Below, piece after piece: positions 24,658-37,423 of a DNA stretch of 64,000 bases (positions are counted from its first letter, which is position 1; every line of letters starts with the position of its first letter). Below the pieces are notes generated by a model, which saw only the letters and a list, made by a program, of their open reading frames with translations, was not told the origin of the DNA and made no database searches. Both the position numbers and the translations under genes were made by a program. This stretch comes from Laetiporus sulphureus 93-53. Its lineage: Eukaryota; Basidiomycota; Agaricomycetes; Polyporales; Laetiporaceae. Location of the stretch: assembly GCF_001632365.1 (NCBI RefSeq), contig NW_024468512.1, forward strand, positions 972,355 through 1,036,354, in the 5' to 3' direction.

Positions 24658-27587
24658 TCATCCCTCATCCATCACGTCCGCTTCTGGGTCCCTCACCGTC
24701 TCCAGCAGCTTTCGTATTTTGTCCACGCTCTTCGGCGACACATCCCGGGCCACGGCGAGCAGCTCCGCCGACTTGACATTGTTTCCTAGCAGCCGATACG
24801 CCTTCGCAAGCTGGAATATCACATTCGACTCCTCCGGTGATGTTTCGCGCAACCTCTCCAAATCTTTTACCGCTGCCTATTCGTCACACACACCAGTTGT
24901 CACGCCGCAACGCGGATCACCATCAGCCGACGCCCACCAAACGACAAAGTTTTAAAAACCACTGACCGCGTATTGCTTTAGTGCGATAAGAATTTTGGCC
25001 CGACGGTAGCGCACAAGTGCATTCTCTGGCGACAGACGGACCGCTTCGTTGAATAGACTCAGCGCCTGATCTCGGTCTCCTAATCGCTCGGTCACCTATC
25101 ACACGACGGGTCGTCAGCGTTAAGCGATGCGTTCCCTCGTGATGTTGCACCTACCATACCCACGCACCCTAGCAAGACGGCGTTTCGCGGGTGTATTTGT
25201 AGGGCTTTCCGATAGTGGTAGTCCGCGAGTCGAATCTTGCTCATCCGCATATAGCATGTGCCCAACCCATACCTGCGAGACCCGCGACAGCGCACAGATA
25301 AGCATTCATGTCAGTGGCAGTAATAAAATAACCCACCAGGCATTGTAATGTCGTGGATCAGCACGCAGAGCGGACTCGAAAAAGTTGATTGCCTTATCCA
25401 CGTCTTCGTCGATCGACTCGTGTCCGCTTAGTGTATATGCGTATGCGCAGTTGGGATCAAGTTGTGCTGCTCGCCGAAAGCAGGTCAGAGCTTGTGGGCG
25501 TTCCTTTTGCAGGGAGAAGCAGTTGCCGACGGCAATCCATGCTTGCGGAGCTCTGGGATCCGTGGAGACCAGCTCCTGCGCGAGAAATGACAGCTTCACA
25601 TTCTCCTGCCGGTGCCATAGAAGTGTCGAGAACACCTCCATATCCCATAGCCGATACGGCTCGAGATTTCGCACTGCCTCAAACGCGCGTTCTGCCTGAT
25701 GAGAGACATGAGTCGGGGTGCTGTACGCTATAACGTGAGACGACACGTACAGCAACGTACTCGCCCAGTTCGTAATGAGCTTTGCCCACCATCGCCATAA
25801 CCCACGCTGACCATTTCTGTGACATAGGTAGCTTCTCCAGTTCATCGAGACACGTTCGACAATCGTAGAGTGCCATCGCTCTGGCCGCACGAGCGAACAT
25901 GCGCATCAGTTCATATAGTTGGAAGTCAGCGAGCTCTGCATCGTAGGTTTCCTGCGCCCCCTCCTCATTCGTCGAGCTTAGTGTACTGGGCCCAGCAATT
26001 GCATCTGAATATACAGTGTTTGAGTTCTACAATGCGGCAAGTCAGTTGACAAGACCTCACCTTCTGGTAAGGATTCCTCATCAGAACCGGATTCTACAGC
26101 ATTCACACGCGTGCGACTTTGCAGACGCCGTCGGCCGCGAATCGTCGCTTGCTGGTACTTTACAAATGGTGAACAAATGGAAGTGGCAGTGGGGCGGTGC
26201 AGCTCACTTTGGCTGTCACTGGCTTGTTACCTAGTCCATTCAATAGACGAGTGCTACGCCTAGTCATCATGCCACCGACAGGCTGGGGGTGTGCGGACTT
26301 GCCAACCCCCAATTGTGACCTAAATGAGATCGCAGCAGCCTGGGCAGGACCAGTAGATGAGAAGATGTTAGCAACTGCCAGGGCCGGGCGCGCGCGTGCC
26401 TTTAAACTTTTCGGTTGATCTCTCTGCCCCAGCAGGAGCGTGCCCGTAGACTTTGATGGCTTTAGGTACACGTTCGAGTCCGCGGCATTGGTGGAAGAGG
26501 GTGCCGTACGCTGCCGCACAGTAGAGCGCAGCTTCTTGGTCACCGGGCCCGCCTCATCTGCTGAAGAAAGAGGACGCACAGCTGGTGGATGCACGGCCAA
26601 CGAGCTCGTTGGTTGTGACCGGCTGGCGCGTAAGGCACCTTGATGGAAGGATCCCTCGGGGTCAAAGGAAGACTCGTCGGTCGTCCTAAGCGAACATCAG
26701 ATCAATCAGCATTACAGATGCCTCGATTTGCCCACATTGAGTCGTGCAGACCCCCAACATGCTCCGAATGTGTTGGCAAGCCTACATCGGGCTTCCAGCC
26801 GACAAATAGGTTACCGCCGTTGCCAGCGTCAGGTGTGAAAAATCCGGCACCTGTGGCAACTGGTACAGGTCTATTGAAGTCTGATATCGCCTGCTTCGTT
26901 GGTGGTCGCCGCGGCGGGAAAAGGTCATCAATCTCGAGGATGTCGCCTGAAAGAGGAGCAATCTAGTACCGTACGAAGCATTCGCGTACTAACTACCCAC
27001 CTAATGAGCACAATCCTTCGAATGCTTCCCACAAAAAAGGATTGAGGGCCAGGGCTTGGCGGAAGCTAGGAATTGCTCGTTCAGGAAGGTTGCCCTTCAT
27101 GGCTGTCGCACCAGAACGACAATGTAGCACAGATTGTTCCGGGAACGACTTTGCTGCTCGCGAGCCCATGGATGCTAGAGAAGGGATACACGAGAAAACG
27201 CGTGAGGGATTTAATAAGATACTGAATGCAGGGAAACGGACGCGTTGGCTTATACGACGGGTCTCGTAGGCTTTCTTCTAGCGCTTCTCGAGCTAGTCTG
27301 TTTTTCCCCAGCGCTGTACAGCATTTGGATTTGATTTCAAGGCATCCACTACACCGGACGCTGGATGGTTGGTCGACAAGATGATGTGCCGAGTGCGGCT
27401 GGCCAGATCGTAGCAATGCTGTGGCATACAGATGCCGAGCATCATGATTGCTTGGGTCCATAACATAGTACCGCTCAGCGTAGAAGACAGCAGACTTGTG
27501 AAGGTCCGCATCAATGCACGACCATATCAGAGAGGCGAAGCGTTGACATATGTGAGGAGTGAGCGATGGATTGCCTTCGTGCTGCAT
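24658..27587 (-). CDS. CDC27: Anaphase-promoting complex subunit 3 (Cdc27), TPR protein
   Basis: APC3/Cdc27 is a tetratricopeptide-repeat subunit of the APC/C ubiquitin ligase. It binds the C-terminal Ile-Arg tails of Cdc20, Cdh1 and Apc10. The start at 27587 is followed by ICQRFASLIWSCIDADLHKS and SAVFYAERYYVMDP, the conserved N-terminal TPR dimer region (HDARHLYATALLRSGQPHSA). A low-complexity middle segment covers 26.1-26.6 kb. C-terminal TPRs are well preserved: RLWDMEVFSTLLWHRQ, SFLAQELVSTDPRAPQAW, CAYAYTLSGHESIDEDVDKA, DPRHYNAW, KIRLADYHYRKALQIHPRNA and ESNVIFQLAKAYRLLGN. It ends PEADVMDEG. More than ten short introns are present. Homology is clear at both ends; the exon edges in the middle are approximate. 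Confidence 0.94.
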
Positions 27588-28009
27588 GGAGTCCTAGCGC
27601 ATGGGGAGCGAAGACCAGCTAATCAAAAGGCCCTCGAGAGCTCAGCAAGAGTAGCCAAGAGGAGATAACGCGAAGATGAGACGTGCTGGTCGCTAGCGAC
27701 GTTGAGTGAAGGCAAACAGCAGGACGAAGCTGTAATGGCTGGCCGCCCTGCAGCGCTCAGACTCAACCGCGATCCGATCACATGTTCGAAGCCGCGTCAC
27801 CGATACGCGTTACGAAACGTGACGTGTCTGATGTGGCCCGTGCTTGTAACTTATGTGATCCGACCATATACAGAGTTGCAAGTCTCCATGAGTGCGACGC
27901 CGGAGATGATGTACAATATACGCAACAAGTCGGAAGAATGACGAACTACCCTACTTGTCCACCGTATGCATATTCTGCAGCTTCGTTTCTCCCTCCACCC
28001 CAACGAGGC
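27588..28009. other. Intergenic region, CDC27 promoter / CCT1 3' flank
   Basis: The 422 bp between two minus-strand genes. Open frames here are short and show no known motif. No clear promoter element was seen. Confidence 0.4.
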
Positions 28010-30068
28010 TCAGTGTGCGTGGGGATCTGGCTCACCCTTAGATTCTACACCGACAACAGTCAGCAAGTAGTACCTCGACTGGCACATGCACACTTACCTG
28101 GTACACATTGTATTGCATCGTCAATACGCAGAAGCGATACAGCAGCCTCAAACGCCGACTTCAGGCTGCGCACTTTGCTCACAGTCGGTTCCAGAATTCC
28201 CGCAGTGACATTGTCTCGTACTTCGCCGTTCAGAAGGTCGAGACCATAGCGCATGAGTGCCTTCTTCGGATCGCCCGCAGGCGCATTCTGTGCTGCGTTA
28301 TGATACGCGCGGAGCTTCGCGACGAGGTCCGTAGAATCCTTCGCAGCGTTGACAGCAAGGGTTTTGGGGATGATGAGAAGAGCACTTGCGAACTCTGCGA
28401 TAGCGAGTTGTTCCCGCGAACCCTACAAGGCATTATATTTAGCATGAGGATCATAACAGAAAATTATCACCGATACGCACCAGTGTCGTCGCAAAGTTCT
28501 CAAGATAGATGGACAATGCTGTCTCAACCGCCCCTCCACCAGGCACCACCGAGCCGCTCTCCAAAGTGCGCTTAATAATAGACAAAGTGTCGTGCAGTCC
28601 CCTCTCCATCTCGTCCAGCATGTAGTCATTTGCACCCCTCAAGATGATCGATGATGAGCTGACCACCTTCGTACCCTTGATCAAGATTAGTTCGTCGTCT
28701 GATATGCGTTCCTGCACGACTTCATCGGCGGTCCCAAGGTAGCTGGGCTCGAACGACTCCTCGCCCTCCAGGTTTGCAAGGCTGGACATAAGCGTACCGC
28801 CCGTGGCCTTGGCGATGCGGCGAAGATCTTCCTTCCGACACCGGCGAACAGCCATTGCACCAGCCTCAACGAACTCCTTGAGACAGAGATCGTCGATGCC
28901 CTTTGTTGTGAGAACCACGTTCGCGCCTGCTGCGAGAATCTTACGGATGCGCTCTAGCGTGATTTCAGCTTCTCTGTAGTAGCTCGTCAGCTCAAGCAGA
29001 ATGACCACCGCATTGATGAACAGCACCTTTTCCTGATGTCCTCCAATTGATTCGGGTCATCCACAAGAATCTGCACACCGAGCTGCATACGTGCCTTCTG
29101 TAGATTGATATCTAGACAGGCGATCTTGGCATTTGTGATGCGAGTCTTCATCGCTAGACAGCACACATTTTAATCTCAACCATTACTCTGCGATATGAAA
29201 CTCAACTTACCTTGACTCGCAACCGTGCAATTGAGCGCGTATCCTCTGACAAATACGGATTCCCGAGCACTTCGACCGTGCGCCTTCAGAATGTTCACTG
29301 CTTTCACTGGGTACTTGACATCTCCACGGCTGTTGATGGTCTTCACCGCTAACATCGCATCTACCGCCATAGGAGCGAAGAAGTCATCGTCACTAGTGAC
29401 GTTAGCTTTAAATGACACGTGAGACACCGTTGTAGGCGGTCCACTCACCCGCCGATGATTTTGCTGGACATGCTGGTCTTTGCAGCGTTGATCAAGGCCT
29501 CTCTACCCAATGCATCAACCTTCACACTGAGCTGATCCTGCATGAACTTGCATGCTTCCCTGCATGCAAGCTTGTAACCTGTGATGATGGTGGTAGGATG
29601 GATCTTCTGCTTCACGAGCTCATTTGCTCTTCTCAGCAGCTCGGCAGCTATGAGTACAACCGAAGTCGTGCCATCGCCTACTTCCCGATCTTGCTTTTGC
29701 GCAAGGTCCACAAATACTCTTCCCGCAGGGCTCTCGACAGCAAGAAGAGATAAAATGGTCGCGCCATCGTTAGAGATTGTGACTTCCTAGCGATGCAAAT
29801 CCCTCCGTGTAAGCTTCATCTACCACTTGGACTTCATGAAGAAACGCACTCCGATGTTGTCCACCAGCATCTTGTCCAGACCCATAGGTCCTAAAGAGCT
29901 TTTCACGATGTTTGCGATCGTTTGTGCAGCAAGGACTGTCGTCCGTCACATTCAGCAAAGATAAGACCTGCCTTGAGCTGGACGCGTACCATTCTGGTCA
30001 CGGACATCTTGCCCAGAGACCCTGTCGCCTCCGAGAAATGCGCCAGCACGAGGGTCACGTTGAAACAT
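28010..30068 (-). CDS. CCT1: Chaperonin TRiC/CCT subunit alpha (TCP-1)
   Basis: This is one of eight subunits of the cytosolic chaperonin that folds actin, tubulin and WD-repeat proteins. About nine exons give roughly 555 residues. The order is [37 protein letters not shown] and [15 protein letters not shown], then the ATPase motif GDGTTSVV (in [19 protein letters not shown]). Subunit-alpha signatures follow: [39 protein letters not shown] and [14 protein letters not shown]. The equatorial C-part has [18 protein letters not shown] and [19 protein letters not shown], and it ends KGEPDPHAH. Subunit identity rests on close agreement with TCP1-alpha proteins along the whole length. No defect is seen. 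Confidence 0.97.
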
Positions 30069-30553
30069 GCTGAGAGGTTGAGGTTGAGACGAGGAGATGC
30101 AAGTGAGCAGGAGCAGTCAAGAGTCAAGGCTAGGACGCGTGATCACCACTTCGCACTCGAATCCATTTTTGGCCTGTTTTCAAGTTGGGGCATTCATCAG
30201 AACTCTTTCGACTACTACTGGTGCTATTATTCACAGTGCACACACTGGGCTATAATATGCTCTGGTCTTAACAATACCAGTCTCGACAGCATAGGGAAAA
30301 ACGACACCGATCGTTTTCTTCACGTTCTGGCAGCCGAACATGTCCTGTTGCTCTGAGCGGCGAGGAGGAAGTACTACTCGCTGACTGTTTCTTCCGCGGT
30401 CGATCTCAAGGCTAAGATATTCCATTGTCTACGGCGATGTCATTATGTTTTTGAGTCGTGTCCCTGGAATTACTAACGTAATACATACAGAATACAGCGA
30501 AAGTCACTAAGCTCTGCCGGCCGCTGGCCAAGCATTCAGGGTATCAACTGTAG
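30069..30553. other. CCT1 promoter region
   Basis: Upstream flank of CCT1. A minus-strand open frame of 64 codons (30231-30425) starts with a proper ATG but resembles nothing I know. It is not annotated as a gene. Confidence 0.4.
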
Positions 30554-31466
30554 TCATATCCTGGTCCATATCTCACGGTGCGCGGCTGACAATGGAGGGC
30601 TAAGCACGCTAGGCGGTATCTTGACTTGAAGGTAGTCAACTGGTCGTCTCAAAGAGGCGCGGGAGGACCGCCCGCTGCTTCTTCTAGACGGCGTTGCAGA
30701 CTAGAGTCATCGTGAGTACGAAGGGGTCATGAACTCGTTGGGGTCTTGCTTACCTGGCTGTTAGTGCGTTCTAGCGACCTTTGTGACTCGTGTGTGTCCT
30801 CGATTGGCGGTTCTGGTGCAGCACTATCCGTGAAAGGGTTAAGCACGGCACTCTCGTGCTCCAGTTGGTCGGCCGTGGCTTCAGGGTAGACAATCTCTGC
30901 ACTTCTGCCTTCTGGACTGACAATTACTGGGTACTGGCTGACGACGTAGCGCATACACTCTGGCGGCGGCCCCGCAACTAAAGCCGGATTGACTAATGCT
31001 ATCTGACTGTCAGACATCGCTGAGTTCCCGGTGTGCCGGTTGAAGGGGTTGCGAATGTTGAGCGAGGAGACCGCCGAGCAGGAGGAGCTTCGCGCTCTCG
31101 TGTATTTTGGTCTGATGGCTAGATGCTCATCTTCGGACTGTGCTCGCTGTATCTGCTGAATAGTTGGTGGCAGTCATGATTAGAAGAACGTGAGCAGCTT
31201 ACATTCTTAGCCATGGGTGGTAGGCTGAAATGTCGCGCCTTTTTCTGCAACTCTCGTCTTAGAGACTGGTGAGGGCTCAATCGTAACAATCGCGTACAGT
31301 GAACAGGTCAACCTTGCTCGCATTGATGAGTGAGTCGCGCCGCGCCGTGTATTTGCTTCTGCCTTTCTCCACTTCCTGCTTAAGATGCTACTCAGTAAAA
31401 TCCATCCTCCATGCTATACTATGCTGACTGTCGGCGTGCCTTGGTTTGGTCAGCTGCTTTGTTCAT
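30554..31466 (-). CDS. Uncharacterised protein with basic and Ser/Arg-rich segments
   Basis: Five exons can be joined in frame. A charged N-terminal helix (EVEKGRSKYTARRDSLINAS) is followed by SLRRELQKKARHFSLPPMAK, QIQRAQSEDEHLAIRPKY, NIRNPFNRHTG and the long exon MSDSQIALVNPALVAGPPPE. The last exon encodes a Ser/Arg-rich stretch (SRRSSGRSSRASLRR). No known domain is recognised. The exon chain is supported by consistent GT/AG signals, except that the first intron would start with GC. The start and the reading frame of the last exon are uncertain; a Met nine codons upstream is an alternative. A short helical protein of the secretory or cytoskeletal systems is possible but not shown. Confidence 0.42.
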
Positions 31467-32054
31467 CTCTCGACTCTCTCTTTTCCTGCGCATGAAATCG
31501 AACATCGTGGGCTGTGTTGTCGTTGGAGTGCGTGTGTGGGGGGATTACGGATCTTAATGACCGGGCCCTTACTCTATCGCCCAGATTATAAGGGCGGTTC
31601 GAGCGGTGACACAGCAGTCAGAACTCGAATATCCCGAATTCACCAACCCGCGTCGGACATGCCAAATCATCCATTTCCGGGTGCGCCGAGGATGAGCGTG
31701 ACCAAAGCACCTGATGAGATTGCCGGAGCATGCATCACTTCCTGCTGTGACGTTTGGACTTCCTCGATTGCACAGCACAGTCACTCACCGATGACAATAT
31801 TTGGATGATATCGATGACCGCTGTAGCTGCAATAGCACCAAGTCACAGTGGTCCTATGACATGTAGCTGCTCAAAAGATCCGTCGTAAGCTGAGAGGCCA
31901 CAGGCAGCCCGAAGTGGTTGGACGGCGCCTACTAGCGATTGCACCGATCGTTTAGGGCTGTGGCCCAACTTCACTTGATACAGTGCTCGTTACTTGTTTT
32001 TGGCACTTTTCAGACAAAGACAAACGTTCAATATTCAGACCTCGAAGGCTCGCG
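31467..32054. other. Divergent intergenic region
   Basis: It lies between the uncharacterised minus-strand gene and the Atg38-like plus-strand gene. A plus-strand frame of 120 codons (31446-31808) has no recognisable content. No TATA box is evident. Confidence 0.35.
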
Positions 32055-33733
32055 ATGTCATCTGTCGACTCGCCGTTGAATACGGTATGTTTTTATGCAG
32101 TGTGAGCTGTCTGAGCATCTAAGGTGCTGAACCGTCCAAGGCCCATCGACATGCTGCAAATGCGGACGATTATGTTGCTCAAGGGCTACTCATTCCAGCG
32201 GCAGAGGAGCATATGAAGGCAGCAGAAGCGTTTCTTGTCTGCGTTGAAGCGGCAACGGACGAGCATGTGGGTTATTCTGCTTCGAGGCGACCCATGCGCA
32301 TCGGTGTTGAACCGCCATTTGCAGACCAAACGGACACTGCAAATGCTCTATAATGACCATTCAAAGGCCGAAAAGGAGCTTCAGAGGAGAATAGCTAAGC
32401 TCCGTGAAGAAAACAAGGATCCTACGTTGCCTCAGAAACAATCCGGTAACGCAGCCACCGCAGCGGCCGTCCCTCCTCGGGTGCCACCACCAACATCCTC
32501 TCCACCTCCGCGAAATGTCATGTCTGAGTCTCAGCAAACTGTGGATGAGTCTTTCATGCTGTTGGGCCAGCGCGTACGTCTTCCACCTCTTCATTGGTCG
32601 TTCTGTCACCCCTTCGTATAAGTGCTCGCTAATGACATCGCAATTATGCAGAGTGATGCAGGCGATCCGTTCAATCAGTTCTGGAAAATCACCGAAGGAA
32701 TGCTCGACTACCTCTCCCAACCAGTAGCCTTTGCCACCGCTCCTCTTTTCCCTGCCACGACATCGCAAACAGCGCGCCGTGATGCCAGCTCCAGCAGTGA
32801 CACCGATGCAGAAGATGCATTCTCGAAACGGCTATCGCGTGGGATTGGTCTGGTCAAAGCGGCACGATCGAGAATGCTCACGCGCCAGGAATCAGCTTCG
32901 AACGCACTGAACTCTGACGCGAGCCATGCCGCTGGTATCACTACATTCCCTCCTCGACCGCTCTACCCTGCTCAACAAGATGACTGGGACGAAGAATTCC
33001 CTGAGAACTATGGTATGTTCTTCTTCGTGGCGCTCAGGTGATGCGACCAAACACTTGTCAGGGGATGACATGGCCGACTCGTTCTGTCTCATACCGTCTA
33101 AATCCGACTCATCTTCTGGCACGTTGATGAAGGAGAATGATGCCTTGCGGGAAGATTTAGCCGAGACACGTAAACAATTAGCGTCGGCAGAAGGGATGCT
33201 GAAGATGCGTCAAGAGCAAGATCAGCAGTTACGCGATAGCATATTGTTAGCTCGAAAAGAGGTATGCTTCATCAATGCAGCCGGATTCACGATATTGACT
33301 TCTGATAGGCTCAACGTGCAATGATGTCGTCCACAATGACGCCTCGGACAAGCCCGGCTGCAGTGGACCTCGCGTCCTTGAACCTCAATGTCCCGCCTGT
33401 ACCGGCTTTGAATTCCGGAAAATCCGGGCGGGATAGGGAGGCACAACTTGTGCGGAGAGTGCGAGAGCTTGAAGAGGAAGTACGCGGATTGCGTACCGAA
33501 AATGAAAAACAGGTTTGTCAAAACACTTCCATTGGCGTTAGATATGCTGAATGTGGGCGTAGAAAGCAATGATCGTTCGCTTCCGCGAGCGCTGGGAGAA
33601 ACTCAAGGAATCTGCAAAACGGAAGAAGGAGGCAAAGGCAGCTGCTGAAGCTATCAACATCGTTTCGGAACGCATTGACGAAGAACCAGAGGCCGAAGCA
33701 GAGGCCGAAAGAGACGACGTGAAATCCAGGTGA
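32055..33733 (+). CDS. MIT-domain and coiled-coil protein, NRBF2/Atg38-like
   Basis: Exon 1 encodes MSSVDSPLNT. The next exons give an MIT-type helical hairpin: AHRHAANADDYVAQGLLIPA, EEHMKAAEAFLVCVEAATDE and LQMLYNDHSKAEKELQRRI. A Pro-rich linker, a helix DPFNQFWKITEGMLDYLSQ and a disordered middle follow, then two coiled coils (MKENDALREDLAETRKQLA and VRRVRELEEEVRGLRTENEK). The acidic C-terminus is Glu-rich. MIT plus C-terminal coiled coil is the layout of NRBF2 and yeast Atg38, subunits that tune the autophagy PI3-kinase complex I. The family call rests on this layout and on the N-terminal resemblance, so it is moderate. If correct, the protein acts with Atg14-Vps34 at autophagosome formation sites. 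About seven introns. Confidence 0.68.
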
Positions 33734-34016
33734 AAGGTCATCGCAGACTCAGCATCCTCTACACGCCGCTTTTCTACGGGTCGTTTTCACTGTAAAGTGC
33801 TATCACTGGCTGTATCAGTATTTCACTGTACTTGCTTTCTATAGTGTAACATTGTATGACCATTAGGAATTCAGTGGAATAGGCATGTACAAATAATCGA
33901 GCCACATAATACTTCGTTCATCAAAGAATACGCTTCGTCGCAAAGCATGAGATGCTTGTCTACAACGACGCTGCAGCGTACTTCATAACAAATTCTGTGT
34001 TTATGTATCGCATCCT

Positions 34017-34655
34017 TCATGCAAACAAGCTATAATCTACGATCTTTAGAGATCGAGCGACGGCCGCAAAGGTGTCTTGTGCGATCCTCCACTCGTCCCC
34101 TTCGACAGCGCCACCATCCGCTGACTTTGTCGGAACGTTCATTGACAAGACTAGGTCGACATTATGGGGTTGCAGACGATAGACAGCAAGGAGGACCCGG
34201 ACCTCGTCCGCTTCTGGCTTGTTGAACTTGCGGACGAGCTGCGTTCCTGTCAGCACAGTGGGAGGGGGAGTAGTTTGGTCGCTGCCTTCGTCAGACATTT
34301 GGTATATGTCGACCACTTCGTGTGCTTCAGCATCATTGTCGTGAGCCAAAGAGTCGAAGTGGAACCTTGGAAAATATCGCAGCATGAGCTAGAAGACTGG
34401 GACGTCTTGGCTGATCTTACCTTGCAATGTCAACCGATCCCTGAGCTGCAACGCTCTGCAATATCTCTACGATGATGCTGATGTTGGATTCCGGATAGAG
34501 AAACACTTCTTGCGTGTCAGGAATCTGGCGCAGATCTCTGTGATTTTTGAGCTGGACGTCTCAACATAAATATGAGGCACGCACGACGCATCGATCAGAC
34601 GAGTAGGAAAGGTAGCCGTGATGGCTCCCCCAAATAGATCCCGCGTGGAGGTCAT
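34017..34655 (-). CDS. MOG1: Ran-binding nucleotide-release factor Mog1
   Basis: Mog1 binds Ran (Gsp1) and promotes nucleotide release, supporting nuclear transport. Three exons were joined. The N-terminus MTSTRDLFGGAITATFP and LIDAS join to DLRQIPDTQEVFLYPES and SIIVEILQSV, the Mog1 signature. A second splice gives FHFDSLAHDND. The C-terminal half has TGTQLVRKFNKPEADEVRVL, VDLVLSMNVPTKS and the family's usual end KIVDYSLFA. Size and motif order match Mog1 throughout. It is transcribed divergently from NDC80 across 236 bp. Confidence 0.93.
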
Positions 34656-34891
34656 GAAAAGACTATGTGATGGTGAAGTAGCAAGATGGTCGGCACAGCA
34701 TCGCAGAGCAACTCGTCAGCATTCTCGATCCACTGAGGCAGAGTTCCAAATTGCAACGCTCAGAAGCGCTGAACCGTGACTGAGCATGGTCACGTGCTTG
34801 TGACAGACGCGTACACGCTAAGGCTGCGTCGTTCAACTGCACAATCATCTCACCGCCAGCGCACTGACCCGCCTTTTCTAGTTCCTTCAAC
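34656..34891. promoter_or_regulatory. Shared divergent promoter, MOG1 / NDC80
   Basis: 236 bp between two divergent start codons. No TATA box is obvious. Confidence 0.5.
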
Positions 34892-37313
34892 ATGATGGGA
34901 GACCGTAAGCGTCGCTCCATGATGCCACCACCAACGGATCTGTACCCCAGCGGGCGCTCCAATATCCCCATGCCAGCCACTGCAAAGAAGCCTCGCCAGA
35001 CAGGGCGCATGTCGATGGCTGGCCCAGCTCTGAGAGGGCCACACCAAGTCACGTCACAGATACCCGGTACCAACCCACGTCATTCGATGTTGAAGTCTCA
35101 GAATGTGAACCCCCTTCTTCAAAGCGTGAGCAAATCTCAATACGGCCGTACTCCATCACATAGGTGTGTGCAGCATGTCAGTCTGAATCCACGAGCGATC
35201 TCCTCAATTTGTACTCTGGAATTCCCTCATGATGATATCTCTTGGCGAATTGTATCGAAACGCTGTGTTCTACCGTGAGTAGCAGTACGCGAAGAGTGTC
35301 GACATGGGGTGGACAAGGCGGCCCCCTTATAGGCAGCCAAGGATCTATCAAAGACAGCCGTCCGCTCAGAGAGCGGCCATACCAAGCCAAAATGCGGCAG
35401 GAGGTCGTGACGTGGTTGACCAGCAACGGCTGCGATGTCTCTTCTCAGATATTGCAAAATATCACAAGCAAGGATTTCCGCGTGGTGTTCCAGCATCTAG
35501 TCTGCATCGTCGATCCTGAATGGTCATTCAATCCAGATCAAAGATTTGAGGAGCAATTCATGCATCTGTTACGGGAGTTCCATTATTCTTATTTTGGACA
35601 GCTGGACATTAAGACCCTGGCAACCCCCGGCGCGATGCACACATGGCCGTTGCTATTGGGTGTGCTGCATTGGCTATCAGAACTCGGTAAAGTCAGTCTC
35701 AATGCGTCGTTTCATGCCAGTTTAACTCACTTCTGCGCGTCTATGCTTGACTGAACAGGAGCGTCTGCATTATCTCGATAGCCAAGATCCAACCTTGCAG
35801 GACTCATCACTGATACCCAATGAATTCGATGATATCGATCACCACCAAGCACTCGCTATCGATCATTATGCACGCGCATATCAAGTCTTCCTCGATGGCA
35901 AAGATGTCTTTCCCGATCAGGAACGGATTCTAGAGGATCGTTATGGTGAGGCTTTTGATAATCTATGCACGCACAGAGAAACTGAGTTGGGTTAACAGCG
36001 CGCAAGGACGAGCAAGTCGTTGCGCAACTGGATGTACAGAGAGAAGAGTTTAAGCAGTTCCAAATTGAGCTTGAGAGTCTTGAAAAATCGCCGGCACGTT
36101 CCATCGCTTGAAGCGGCCTCAATTCCTGCTGACCCCACCCCAGGCACCCGTGGAGGAACTGAAGAAGGAGATTGGGTTCATCAAGCGGGACAAAGCGAAA
36201 TTCGAGGAAATTCTGCGTCGGTGTGAATCGAAGAAGAGAAAACTGACCGACACCTTGACACGAGAGAAAACTGAGCTAGCCTATTGCGGTATGATTTCCC
36301 TTTCCTTTTGGAGTGTTGAGTGAGCGAATCTCATCCCATAGTCTCCAACTTGGAAAAGCTGCAATCAGAGGAACTGAGGCTCATCGGAATCGTCAAAGAA
36401 CAGAATCTAACACCAGAAGAAGTTGTTCGCATGAATACTGAACATGAGACGCTCTCTCGTGATCTTGAGACACTCAAGCACAAGATCAACGAGACGAACC
36501 AGGTAGTCATCAAGCTTGAAGTCTCTCTTACAAGAAAAGTCTCGGATACCGAAGAAGCGTTGGACGCATATAGCAACCTGCTCTCCAATCTAGGCCTCTT
36601 TCCTCCCCTCCCTCCGCCTCTGCAGGACATGGACTTAAATCTGGATCTCAATCCGGCAGCATCCAATCCTCTGAACCTGCTGTCGGGCGCGGATATCAGG
36701 AAAGTCGTCAAGCCCACGCTTAGCCGCGTAGCGGAGATGAAGAGGGCGGAGCGCGCCAACGTGGAAAGCGAGCGGATCAAAGTGGATAACGAGGTCGACC
36801 AGCTGACACTGGAATGCGAAAACATGGACGAGGAAGTCGTGGAGATCAGCAACAAGGTCAACGGACTGAACGATCAAGCCGACGAATTACGCGAGGTATG
36901 GCCTTTGATGAATAACGGCTGCACTGCAATTGGCTAGACTAAACTGACGCCTCTGTGGAACTTTCACTTATAGGCGGCACAACAGGAAGCAGTAGTTAGT
37001 AACGCGGAAACTGCGAGACTAGAACGAGAGTTAGCCCAAGCACGTACAGCTGCGATGGCGAACGGAGTAGGGGTGAAATCACGTTTGCAGGGACTTCAGA
37101 TTGCGTACGTATGCATCCAGATGCTTCGCAGAACAGTAATAAACGAGTCGACGAAATTCATTGCACAGTTTTCGAGAACAAGTTGACAAAGTCAACCGGC
37201 TCAAGGACGAGACTACGCGCGCAATCATCAAGAACAGCAGTGATATTGTGCAGTTCAAGGAAGAAGTATCAAAACAACTCAAGCATCTACGGGACTTTGC
37301 AGAAGCGAATTGA
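34892..37313 (+). CDS. NDC80: Kinetochore protein Ndc80 (Hec1)
   Basis: Ndc80 is the microtubule-binding subunit of the kinetochore NDC80 complex. The basic disordered N-tail (GDRKRRSMMPPPTDLYPSGR), a target of Aurora B in other species, comes first. The calponin-homology domain follows (SRPLRERPYQAKMRQEVVTW, LQNITSKDFRVVFQHLV, PGAMHTWPLLLGVLHWLSEL). A long coiled coil then runs to the end (PVEELKKEIGFIKRDKAKFE, EELRLIGIVKEQNLTPEEV). It is interrupted by a Pro/Asn/Leu-rich break (FPPLPPPLQDMDLNLDLNPA), which corresponds to the Ndc80 loop. The last exons (EVSKQLKHLRDFAEAN) are the helix that meets Spc24-Spc25. About eight introns. The start is the first of two adjacent Met codons. Confidence 0.95.
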
Positions 37314-37423
37314 TAACTCCTCCTTGAACGGTTGTGTTAGTACCATCGGATGCCAATCCGCCATTAGTCAGTGCTTCCTCACGCATCGTGCTGAGGTTAT
37401 ACTATTTATCTTCTACATGTGTG